Source: Embiotoca jacksoni (lineage: Eukaryota > Chordata > Actinopteri > Embiotocidae). Taken from it: a DNA stretch of 64,000 nt. Both the position numbers and the translations under genes were made by a program. Below, in pieces: positions 33,902 to 46,661 of the stretch. The DNA lies in assembly GCA_022577435.1 (NCBI GenBank), contig JAKOON010000096.1, positions 62,001 through 126,000 on the forward strand, in the 5' to 3' direction. The notes beneath the pieces are model-generated. The model was not told the DNA's origin and made no database searches. It saw nothing but the letters and a program-made list of their open reading frames with translations. The first letter of the stretch is position 1; each line of letters starts with the position of its first letter.

Positions 33902-36900
33902 TGTGTGTGTTCATGCACAGGAGTGGCATTGTGCAATTAGGTCGAAGTGTGCCTTGCAAACATAGGCATCACATTTGTAGCATTTAAGTCCCCACCATGG
34001 TGAGCTTTCATTTCAGCAGCTCCTGACCGCGCATATGACGTAAAAAAGTTATCACGTGATATTATGCCCCTTGAGACCGGCTGTCATGTCCTGTACAACA
34101 CGCATGCCCTGTTTTTTTCTGGCCTTCCATCAATAGGTTTTCCCGTGTAGACCTGCATATTACAGGCATAGCTGCTCCTGGCATCACATGCTGCCCAGAT
34201 CTTGATTCCATACTTGCCTGGTTTGCTTGGCATGTACTGCTTGAATGGACAGCGACCTCTAAAAGGGACCAGGCGCTCGTCGACTGTCACCTCAGGGCCT
34301 GGATTGTACATCAGTGGTAGGCGCTCCACCCACCTGTCCCAAACCTTCCTGGTGGCAGCCAGTTTGTCGTTTCAGCAGCGGGCAGGTTGTGTATCTCTGT
34401 TATCAAATCGGATAATTCTTGAGAGGACATGAAGCTGTTGTAAGGACATTGTTGACCGGAATATAGGCCTCCCAGACTCCGCATCCCACAGACCTTTTGT
34501 ACCCTCATTGTATGACCGATATACTCCTGCTAGAATCAACAGACCCATGTAGGCTTGGAGGTCTACCTGGTCCAATGCTGTCCACGTGTTCCCAAACACA
34601 TGCCTCCCCTCCAGGTTGGTCATGTCCAGTATAATGGACTGTGGTAAAAAAAGAGTTGGAAGCTGGACTTGATGTCATCCACACGAGATGTTGCATATCA
34701 TGTTGGCCCTGGCGTCATCCTTATTATGTTTTCAACTCTCGCTCTGCCTCCTCTGTCCTGGGAGGATGAATACCAGAGCAAGTTGCCACCCTTGGACTGA
34801 TATGTCACCTCAAGTGCCTGTTCCTCTGGTGCCACTTCCTCGCCATCTGTTGACTGGTCAGTCTCATAATTGTCCAGATCAAAATCAGGATCAATGTTGT
34901 CTTCAATTTCTGAGACATCTTCCTCTATCTCCGGTTCAATCTCCCCTTCATCTTGTTCAAAAATTCGGTCCAGAGACTCTGACAGAAAATCGCCTCATCA
35001 GTCGCCTACTCATTGTGTTCACAGAGTAAAATGAGAGCAAGGCACAAATAAAGGTTTATATAGGGGGAACGTGAGAAGATATGAAACATTGTTTAGTCTG
35101 GAAGGTGTGGTTCACATGATAGAGATGGGTTCCCATAACAAAAAACAGATTTTTTTTTTGTGTGTTTTTTTTTGTTTTGTTTGAAGTTTGATATTTGAAA
35201 TGTGTACAACTTTATATATGGAGCTGTGAACAGGTGTTCACACAGGTGTGTGTGTGGGGGGGGGGGGGGGGGAGGGGGGTTGCGGTTGTGGATGTGTGGG
35301 TGTGTATGGGGCTGTTTTCCATCTGATGAATGGACATAGTCTAGTGTTTCCCATTCATTTCCTATGGCGGTCACTTTTGACCGGGAACACCATGGGTGTT
35401 ATAAAGTTGACTAAACCACAAAAAATTCAATGAAAGTGGTGATCAGCAATTTTATAAGTTCAAATGTCTAATGTGGAGGATACCATAAGGCCTTGAGGCA
35501 ATCAGATGTAAAACACAATATTTATGATTGATTCAAGTTGTAAATCGGTCAGATTTGACCCGAACACGACAGGAGGGTTAAAGACAGTCCCCAGATCACC
35601 TGCAGTTAAGTGATCTCTAAATCAAAAACAGGAACAGTGTCATAACATTTCGATCAGAGAACACCAAGTTCAAACGTGTATTTTAAGAATCCCCCAACCA
35701 GAAACAACAGGTTTTACCCACATGGCTGTCACTCTATTTAACAATTAACATTAGAAACACAATGTCAAACCCTGTGCAATAACACTGGACCATTTGCACT
35801 ATACTCACCTGCACCATATCCATCTGCAGCAGGTGTAATGGCACCATTGTTTAGGTGTATTTATGTTTTTGTTAGATGTATACGTCTATTTACGTCTGCT
35901 TTTGTGTTTGTACAATGAGAGAGAACGTTACAACTGGAGTCAAATCCATTTGTATGCGACAAGGTCTGAGTGTAGACGCTAAAAATCGACTTGTTCTACA
36001 GTTACATAATAATCTATTCCGCAACAGTCCACTGACTGAAATATTGGCATTGAGAAGAGTCATAAAACCGCTCGCACCGATTGCAAATCACATTTTTTCC
36101 AGAGCTGTTTCTGTGGTGTGAAAAGTCAATTATATATTTGGAAAAAAAATAAAAAATGTCCCCATCGCTCCCCTTCACTGATTCCTCCTGCCTCCCTCCC
36201 CCTAAGCCCCTCCTCCCAGAGGACAGTAGCCTCTCTGCTGCAGCCTCTCACAGGATGCATTCATTAGCGACACACAGGATCCAAATGAAACAGCAGGGCT
36301 GCTCTTTAATCACTTATTTGTACATACTGATGCCGGGACCATAGAAGCAGGCGGGCTTAGCAGTGTCTCTATTAAACATTAATTTCATTTCAAATCAGAT
36401 TTTTTTTTTTTACTTTACAGAAGTTGGCTTGAACAACAGGAGATCTGTTGGTTGTAGATGGAAAAACGATTTGTCAACTTCCTGTTAACAACATGTACTT
36501 TAAAGGTATACAGGATTTAAAGGGAGAAATACAACAGATTTTGCAGTTCCATTGTGGTGACAAAGCGGTATTTTTGAGCTGTCTCTGCTCTGCAGAGAGT
36601 GAGGAGGAACTGCAATCGGAGAGAAAAGGGAGGGAATCGCTTCTATCCTCTGTCTGCAATCAACTGTCATGCAGCAGTTGAGATAAAAATAGAAACATCC
36701 ATCAGACAGCTGACGCTCAGTTTTTTCCAGTGGGAGCACCGTCGATACTGTGAAGATAAAATCCAATGTCACATATCGCCGTTGTGTAACAGACGCATCG
36801 ACATGCTCCCCATTAGTGAGTCACACTGACCTGCTGTGAAATGAGAACATACAGTTCACTGACTCTGACCTTTCGTTGTTTACGTTCCAGATTCTGCACA

Positions 36901-39900
36901 ACCTGCACATATTTTTACAGCTTTTGTCTGGAGCAGGTGAAACCTTACTTTGTTCAGTTACTGCTGAACATTTACACCTTCTGTGCCGTTCTTCTTGTTC
37001 CTCCACAAGTAGCATGAGGAAAAGCAACAACAAAGACTTTAGAAAAAATAACGAACACTTGAGTGTAAGGCTGCCTTTCTAATGGGTGTGTCCCCTTAAC
37101 TGATGCAAAAGTCAAGAGAAACGGGAGGGGGGGAGGGGGGGGGGGCGCACTAATTCTGCAAAGCCTTGAGCCAACTTGGCATCACTGGAGTGAGATGGAG
37201 CCGAGTCGAGCAGTACATCGATGAGGCAGCAGAAAGTTCCAGACAGCTCGAGATCAGGAGAGGAGACCGATGAGGAACGGTGATGGACCCCTAAACAAAA
37301 GGGTCATCTGGCTGAAGGTGTCTGATCCAAAACCCACAGTCCGGCACACATTACTGATGATGTGTTCAGGTTTATATATGAATGTATTTTACTAACTGTC
37401 CATCTCGCCCTGTTTGTTCTGTATTTGGTCTTGTACTAGTCTGACTCACCTGATGTCAACTGTGGATACAAACCAAGCAGCGATGCACAGTGACGTCTCC
37501 CGATGGTTTGTGAACTGCTGTTTTAAAGCCTGGATTTTAGCCTCATGGCCGTCGCCATCTTGTTTTTTTGGAGCCAGAAGTGAACACCAGCTAGGTGATA
37601 TCGGCTGATAGGACCTGACTCACAGTCAGTGATCCAGTTCACTCCAAAGGTGATAGATGGGGTCAAGGTCATGGCTCTCTGCAGGGCAGTCTGGGAAAAA
37701 CGTTTCCCCCTGGACATGCCTTTTGTGCATGAAATGAAAACAGTCCCCGACGGAAAGGAAATGATGCGGAAGAAGTCATCTGAAGGTCTTTTCACTTGTG
37801 TTCAGCTCAGACAGCCATGCCCTTCTCACCAAACAGTTTTAATATCTGCTTTCTTATCCGCAATGGATCCAATAAGACAGATAGAAAAAACAGTAGCTGG
37901 AGATGATCTGCTGATTATTAAGCAGTGATGAAGGACAACTGGCTGGTGTGTCTTTACCAGAACAAGACTCTTAACTGTGCGGCGCTGACCTTGAGGAGTT
38001 TGGTCAAGAGCACGAATTTGATACAAATCTGTGGAAAGTTAGAGGAGAAGGAAGAAAGTAAACAGTGACGAAGGATCCGGTGTGTCCCCCTGTGATTATA
38101 GTAAGAGATACCAGGCTGCTCACTTGGGGCCCATCAGTGTGTGAGCTGTTTGTTGAATTTCAGTCACTCTGCTGCATCCATGCAACAGGCTGCCTCGTAT
38201 CAATACACAAGTGCAGGTTTAGACAGAATGAAGATGAGAAAAAGGTGTCAGATTTGTGTTGCTGCACCATAAAAAGAGCTCATCCCTGACAAAGGCAATT
38301 TATAGAAGAGCAAAGATGGGTGAAAGCAGTATTTTGGTTGCAGAACTGAGGTTTCAGGAAAAGCTTGTGGTTTGTGGTCAACTGCCATCACTGATCAACC
38401 GAAGTCATGAACCTTTACTTTCAGTTTGGATACGGACCACTACAGTGCTTACATGTGGTATTTAGCGTTGCTCTTAACTTCATAGTGTGTAATGTTCCTT
38501 GAAAATTCCCTGAAAAATATATTTTAACATTTTAGGAAATTAGAACTATATTTTGGGAACAAAATGTTTCGTCAAATATTTATTCCTACATGCAAAATGT
38601 AAGAGAAACCTGCTTTAATAAATCCTCCCTTCACGAGGAGTACAATGTTGAGTTGATATTTAATCTAGCTGAGAGGTGTTCATTTATTTAAAAGGTCATT
38701 TTGGAGACTGTCATTTTGGTGCTGTGGGGTTAAAATGGGAGGTGTTCCCAATATTTTTTCCCCTTTATTTAAATGAATCAGGTCGACTTTCTCCAGTGAG
38801 AGCTACTGCTGACTAAACAGCACCAGGATTAATCACACCTGACTGTTAGCCTGGTCTGGAACAGGCTAGCAGCACAGAATAAAAACCATAGTAATTTAGG
38901 GAATGTGCCACTGCTTTCCTGAAACCAACTCAAGGTTGGATTTGGATGGGAAATTCCATCTCAAATCCAAATCCCAAATTTTTGAAATGGCCCTCAGAGT
39001 ATTCGGGCTCATCATATTTGTTGGGTTGAGAAAATATCAGGAACTCCTCTCGGTATAACCCAGTGAAGTTCAACTCAAATTAAATTCTCCAAAATGACCA
39101 TAAAAATAAGTTAACACTTCTTAATCAGATTTAATAGCAACTGAACATTATAATTCTAATAAACTGATTTGTTGTTATGGCTGATCGATGTATTTCTTTA
39201 CATTATTTGACCTTTATTTTTTCAGATATTTAAAAAAACGATTACTCAATACAACATATAAAATCATATAAAGTTTCTAATTTGCTATCTCTTTAATACG
39301 CCCAAACAGCTACACTTTGTTGTCCCAAAAATATAACCAGTAAAACAATAATGAAAAACATACTTGATCAACTTTATCTGATTTATCTTCTACTATTTGT
39401 CGAAATCTTCCTGATCCAACCGTAACATGAACTCAGTAATAAAGGTTAAAAAAAGATCCGCTCTGTGCTGCCAACTACTTTGCAGTTCACATTGTGCTGG
39501 GCATCAGTCTGTGACGAACTATGAAGTACCTCTATAGACATTCGTTCAGGCCTCACACACACAGAAATGGTTTCCAAAGTCACATCACTTCCTCGCTTAT
39601 CTAAACATACATTTTCCAAAACTTTGCAGTATGCAGAGAGACGCTGCTCCACTGAGCACATTAGTTCAGAACCATCAAATGATCCACTCAAAGTGAAGTG
39701 CTGCTTTAATGTGGGGATGAGTGCAGCTGAACCACGGGGCCCGACCTCACGGGGACACGCCGGAAAGCTTTTCGCTCAGACATTCGGTGGGAGAGCCGAG
39801 CAGAGAACAGTGTGTGCTACAGCCTGTGCCAGAGATGTTGACAGAGCTGCTGATGGAAAAGACGTGACGGCAGTGGTGCAAGGGGGGTGGGGTGGGGTGT

Positions 39901-42900
39901 GTGGGTGTGTGTGTGTGGGGGAGGGGGTGGAGGGGCGGCACAGATACTCCCCTGCTGCGCTTTAGAATAAACGAAATAACAAAACAGCACGAAGGCAAAA
40001 GAATGCGCTGCAAACACACACACATCCGTTTCACCCACCTGTGGGTTGTCCTCCATGACGCAGCGTATCTTCTCCACCACGTCGATGCGGCGCTGCCGGT
40101 GCAGGGCGTTGATCAGCTTGGCCAGGTTGGCGTCGCTGTCCCGGATGGTCCAGTGCTGCAGCGCAGCGTACGCCCGCTCGTGATCCGACGAGTAGCCGTT
40201 GGAGAAGGCGGCCACCTCGCGCTCCGTGGCGTTGGCCAGAGACTGGTAGATGTCGATCCACTGGGTGCCCACCTGGGCCGCTACCAATTTCAGGATATCC
40301 ACCCCTGAAAAACATAAGAGAGGAGGAGAATCCAAACTTAGTGGGGAGATCAGAAGTCCAATACAAAGAAAAAAAAAGAAGGGATACTCAGGTGATCAAT
40401 GCATTTCTTTTGAGGAAAGTAGGTCAGCAGCTGTGTTCTAAAAAACTAGATTCAGCATTTTCTTATTTCTTACTCATGGAGCCATCATGCTCTACACAAC
40501 TAATCATTGTTTACTTTCAGCCATCTTATCCGTGAAGTTGGAACAAATACACGTAATTCCCAACCACGAAGTAAATCGTGGTGGTAAATTTGAAGTAAAT
40601 CCACTTTTGCAGTTGTTCTCAGAATGTTTGAGTGACATAAATCTCAGGATTCACACTCGCAGCACTTCATGCTCTCCTCAACAGGCTGACACTGAGTCAC
40701 ACTGAGTCACGAGGACAGAGTCTTGAAGAATCCACTCAGAGCGTCTGATCCAACTCCTAACCTATGCCTGAGATTTACGCGCACACACACATACATGAGC
40801 ACGAGTGTCGCAAGAGGCAGTGTGTCAGGCCACCGGGTGTTGGATCTTGGATTTTTAGAATGCAGACACACAGCGGCTGTGTGTTTGGAAGTGGCGAAAC
40901 ACACAAAGTCACTCATCTCGAGGACAGAGAGCTGTCGAGCCACTGCTGCTCCGGCAGGGGGAAAGAAAAAAAAAATCGGGATTGTAAAAAGTCTATGTGA
41001 TTACATCAAACACGCCTGCTTCCACCTCGTTCTCATCGATCATCAGAAGAGTGTCTGGACTGTTTCTTTCATATGACAACAATCCACACTAAAATTCACC
41101 CATGCAAGAGCTCAGCATTTCATGATGAAGCATTATTTATTAACTTGTGAGCATGCTTGCTTGGCGTGTTTCTTATTTCACTTGAGTTCACACCAGCAAC
41201 CTTCAAGGAAGACCGGGACCTGCAAACAGAAGTCACATGGACTCAAGTGTGAGGTTGTGTAACCAGAACAGAAGGTCAAAGAGCGGTCAAAACAAATACT
41301 TTACAAGTCCCAGCTATGCATGAGGAACTTATAGACCTGTCTGCACCTCCTATCTATCTCCTGCTGATACCAGCTAATTATACAAACAGTAACTATGCAG
41401 TAAGGTTCACAAATCCACACAAAACATATTTTGCCTTTTTCGACTGTTTTGTTGCTCTTTATCAAATACACATTTTTATTTTTTAACAGTGCAGCCCCCC
41501 TACTTACGAGTCTCCGAATTCATTTAGTCTCAGCCCTTTTGTCTGGGCTCAGGCAGGGTGGGTGGTGTGGTAAGTGTGAAAGCAAACAAGGGGTGGTTTG
41601 AGGTTTCCTGGCTTCCCGGTCTGATGCCCACAGCTTCAGTCTTTGCTGTGATTATAGTCTGGAATCCCTGTTTGTATGAAGGTTTGTTCAGACCAGCAGT
41701 GACATCGCCTGACGGTAGATCTGACTTGATCTGATTGGAAACCCGGCGATACTACGTCCCGCCCACCGATAGCTGTAACCTGACTGCACCACAGGCCTGT
41801 CACTCAAACAGACACGCCCACAAAAAACATGGCTTTTTATAGCTTCAAGGAGAACATTTTGTGACTGAGAATTCTGAGACTAATTGAATGGGAGTCAATG
41901 GAGGCTTTTTGGAGCCAACCTCTAGTGGCACACGGTGGTATCGCAGCTTAAGGCACTTCTGCATCGGTCTCATCTTTCAAGCAAGCTATGTCCACTTTTC
42001 CATACAGTCTATGGCTCAGCCGGCTACTGTAACATGTCGGCATGCGCTGTCTGTTCTCTGCCATCCAGCGCTTTTGCTACCAGGTGGACAGAAAGTGGCC
42101 TCCAAGAAAAAGCGCCTCCCTAAAGCCGGGAGCAGCTGATGGTTTTAGAGAAGCGCCCATGACCTGGATGTTTTTTGTATTTAGTCAACTAATCTTTAGC
42201 AACATGCCCCAGCTGTGCAGGCAGCTGTTACACTTGTATCTCGTTACTGGAGCACGTTGCCATGGGAATACAGCAGATTTTGGCGAAGAAGACACTGTAA
42301 GTGTGTCTTTGGAAACTCTCTCCAGCAGCTTCGTGGCCTCTGTGTTGACAAATACACACATCAACACTCGCATTTGTCTTTAGCTATGAATACCAATTTT
42401 TCACGGGCAACTACTCCCCCTCTCAAACGTCCTGCTGCCTGTTTCCACACTCTGCTCCACTTCCTCACTGACTGTTATGTCTGTTAACAGTGACTCGGTT
42501 GGAAACATAAAATGCTGACTCATCCGTTTATGCGGCAGAAACTACAGTGGCTCCCTTATTTTGTTTGGCGCAGAAAAGGCGGCGCTGATGTCCGTGTGGA
42601 TGGGTGTACACAGGTTTTTATCAAATACATTTTTGATGCCACACATGGAACAAAACGTTAATACATAAACAATCAGGTCAACGGGCTTCTGTTAACCTAA
42701 TTGCCTCAAATGACATTTTGTGTTTCACATAGCAACGGACTGTGATTATTTCATCTACTGTGTCTAGACTCTATCTATCTATATGAAACTGTTGTGGTGC
42801 TCGATCTATGCCTCCTCCCATGTCCTCATCCTTTTCATGATTTGGATAAAACTTGTTATCCTGTATTTTTAGTCCTGGTTGATTCGGGTTGCTGCCACTA

Positions 42901-45900
42901 ACAGCAAATGTAACATGATAAAAACTCAGGTTCTTCAGATTCTTCAGGGGCAGAAACACTAAAGGCCTACAAATACTGGGGGTTTAAAATGGAGGAATTT
43001 GTGGCACAGTCAATAAATTCCAAGGGAAATCTTCAATTTGCATGTGGAACGGTAATTAATCTGCATTATTGTTCAAGTTTGGTTTCATGCTTCAACGCAT
43101 GAATTTGCGCCACTGACCAAAAGAAAGCCTGAAGTCGAGAGCCAGTCGTTGTCAGCGCTGACCTTTGAAGGTTTCAGGTTTCAGTTTCTTCTGAGTTTCA
43201 CAGGGACAGCCAGGTATTTACCAACTGTGCCGTTTAGGTTTCCATAACTTTGTGATGTCACAACCTCACTCTCATGTCCACCCTCAGCGCAGCCCACTGG
43301 CAAATGTGTTATGAAGAAAACGCCGAGTCGAGTCGAGGAGATAAAAGAACAGCTGTTGTTGGTCTGCGTGTGCTTCTCTCAGAGGAGAGGTTCATTGATA
43401 TCAATGTGCCTTAAAGACACAGACACAAAACAGCCTGTTTTATGTAGAGCTCCAGAAAGAGGCTTAAGACAGGAGAAACTATATTGAGATAGATTTTGAC
43501 ACTAAAAAACACAGAAATATATTTTTATGGATATCAAGACTGTAAATAAAACACTGGAAAAGTGTAAAATATGTTACCTTTAACTTCAGTGCAGGAATAG
43601 CACAATCTTTCATTTACAAATCCAAAATAAAGTATCAAAAAAGGTTTGTCATGAAAAATTATCATTGATTATACAGCCATAACCCAATAATATAAGTATA
43701 AGTCCCTCATACTATTGAAACTATGGGTGACGTAATTTTTTTCATCATAATGAACATGACCCAATTTAAGAACTCCTGATGTAACAAATAACAGCGGAAC
43801 AGTTAATTATGCTGAACTATTAGATTATCTAAGCGTATTTCCAGACTGTAAATCTGCCATATCTGCATATACCTGATATGAAAATTGAACTCTATTCATA
43901 ATGTGATATTCTTTTGAAAAATATCAGCAGCCCTTCTTTGATTGGTCTTTCTTTTGGCAACATTTTATTTTTCAACAAATTTCCCATCACATTTTCATAA
44001 AAGTATTGAATGCTGAATTTTTTGCCGAGTCACTATATTCTACTGAAGTTTCTCCCACTACATGGCCATCGGACTTCAGTGCATGAAAACAAAAATAATT
44101 CCTTCCATTTGATAAGCATCGGTTTGAGCCGTGATTAATGTCCACCGTAGAAAACATGCTAAATGCCTAAATCCAGGATGATTCCGGGACTGGACTGGAG
44201 CAGACAGATTAAATGGATGTAAGCCAGTGGTAGTAAATCATGGCTGAACAGATACACACACACACAGACATCCACGCAAGCATGCAAAAGCTGAGAGGTG
44301 AGTATAAATAGACATGTGAAGCCTGCACACATGCTTACTGAGACCGCCTGAGATTTTCTCAGACAATACTGTACATGCAACCCCCTCACACTCATTCTCC
44401 ACCTGACATCCTGGCATGAACTTTGACCTGTGCCCAAACTGCATTCTGCATCTAAATATAACCCACAACCAAAGCCTTAATCCTAAACTGATCATTCAAA
44501 GAGGTGAAACCAGCTTCATTTGACCTCATTTTCCCGAAAGTGTTTCCATTCAAAATGGCTCGAAACTCAGAGGTAAAGAAGACCACATGCACACACATCT
44601 GGTCAATCAGACTCCTGCTGAAGATGAATAAAATGGTGGTGTGAATCGTGGAGGGACCCGGAGGACATCGCGTGCCGACCTTCTGGGCCGAGAGCCTGTC
44701 GACTCTCATCCAGCTCGCCGGGCGTAACGCACAGCGACAGAAGAGAAATCCCCCTGCTGTGCACGCCTCGCTGCCACCGCGAGCTGGACACACTCAAATG
44801 ACCTATATAAGTCTCATGATGATTCAGTGTGTCAGCCTGCGGATCTGTTTATGTGTCTGCGTGTAGGAGTAGTAATCGGGTGTGTCTATTTGTGGGTAAT
44901 AGTGTGTGAACTTTACTCTGCCCTGTGTGGAGACTTTTACATATGAAGCTCAACAAAACTACAAATATTTCTTATTGAGTAGTATTTTGTTTAAATCTGA
45001 GTTGGTGTTGAAATGTTTAAACAATTATAATCATATTTTTTAAATCAATAATCAAGCAACAAAATTTGTATACTACAACAATACCACAGACTATTTAAAA
45101 ATGGACAGCTTTGAGGTCTGAAAAGAGAACCCAATGTGAAAGTACCCTAAAGTACAATACCATTGAGGACCACCAGGGGCTGGCTCCAAAAAGAGAAAAA
45201 CTCCAATAGAAAAAAAACTCCAATAGACTTCCATTCAAAAGGCGTAAATTTCTCTCATCAAATACAAAATCAGTAAAAAATTTTCTACAAGTAATTATGA
45301 TGTATGGTGTATCCAGATTCAGATATGTGTCCACCACATCATATAAATGAAAAAGAGGGGAATTGATTTCTCGGGAACAGAGATGTAAACACGTAGCTTC
45401 CGGGTCTGAAAAATGAGGTCGATGTGAAAGTGCCTTTGTGTGCAATCCACTGAGCGCTGCGAGAGGTTGGCTCCAAAATAAGTGTCCGGCTCCATGGATT
45501 GTCATTCAACTTCTCTCATGAAATACGAAGTTATCTTGGTGTTGATAGCGAAAGTCGCTCCTTCTTATTAGTTTTCTGGCGGTCAATCTGAAAATAATCC
45601 CGTCATTAATTACAAAATAAGTTTTAAAAAGCATGTTTTTGCAGGCGTGTCTTTGATTGACAGGCCTGTGGTGCAGTCAGGTTACGCTAACAGCAATACA
45701 TGACATTGTCCAGGACACAATACTGAGGAGTTCGACTGGGGGAGAACTACATTGAACAGGTGGTCTCACCTCAGTAGTCTGTTATTGTGTGTAGCATGAT
45801 GTGAAGCAGGGCACCGTGTGCGTCTTTACAAATACCGTTCAGTTGAGTCAATCCCATCGCATAGTCTTTATCACGTTCGTTACGATTTAGGAGCACACGG

Positions 45901-46630
45901 CGTTAAATTGATGAAACGTGTGCGGGGCTTTGTGGGAGGGCTGTGTACCTCCGACCGGGGTACCGCCCCCTTCAAACTCCGCTCCCCACAATCAATCCCA
46001 GGCTGAAAGTGAGAGCAGGCTAGCCCGGCCCACCCTGGTACTGCACACAGCAGTATATTCTAACACATGGTTCCCTGCTGGGCTTGGATGTGGAACCTGG
46101 CACTATTAACGGTGTGGATGTTTAACGAGGAAGGATGGTGGGCAGGTAGAATGTTGTTTTCCTTCATGTTTTCCTCCACAGTTTGCATCTTACTTTGGAA
46201 ATATATGTTGTAAAATAATATGGCTGGTGACCAGGCCAATCACAACCTGCCTCTATCTAAAACGTGGGGTATTTCCATGTTCCAGGTGTACCATAGGGTG
46301 TTGGATTGATTTGTGACTTTGAGTGCTGCCCGTGTTTCTTATGTATTTCAGTGAGGTGTGAAAATGAACTTGTTTTGTTGCCTTATTTTTCAGTTGTTGC
46401 TGATCATTGGTGAGTGTGTGTGTGTGTGTCACTGTAGATGATAGACAACTTAGGAACAAGCCACATCATACAAAATAAAAGCAAAAAGAAGAAGGTGCTC
46501 ACGGTACTGCAGCTTGAATGTGCCGATCAAGAGGAGTGGATGAAGTAAAACTGCTTCACGGCACCGTCAGCATGCATGGATGCTGCTGGAAACGGGATGG
46601 TGGCATAATGATGATGCAAATGCAAAAGGT

Positions 46631-46661
<31 letters not shown>

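Larger units (their letters stand above)
29248..40038 (-). other. tnfrsf21 intron, 10.8 kb
   Basis: Holds a SINE-like repeat (31052-31349), a copy of the AGCCAACCTC repeat family (31690-31915), a GT/CA microsatellite cluster (32.7-33.9 kb), the piggyBac remnant (33915-35581) and a GT/G-rich tract. A G-rich run lies at about 37125-37147. Other short open frames show no family similarity. Confidence 0.6.

Noticed and set aside
37480..37690. Segment with TTGGAGCCAGAAG resembling the dispersed repeat family
   Set aside because: Only a short block matches and the surrounding order differs, so membership cannot be supported.
39446..39691. 81-codon minus-strand open frame in a tnfrsf21 intron
   Set aside because: No splice sites in keeping with tnfrsf21 phases and no family similarity that I recognise.
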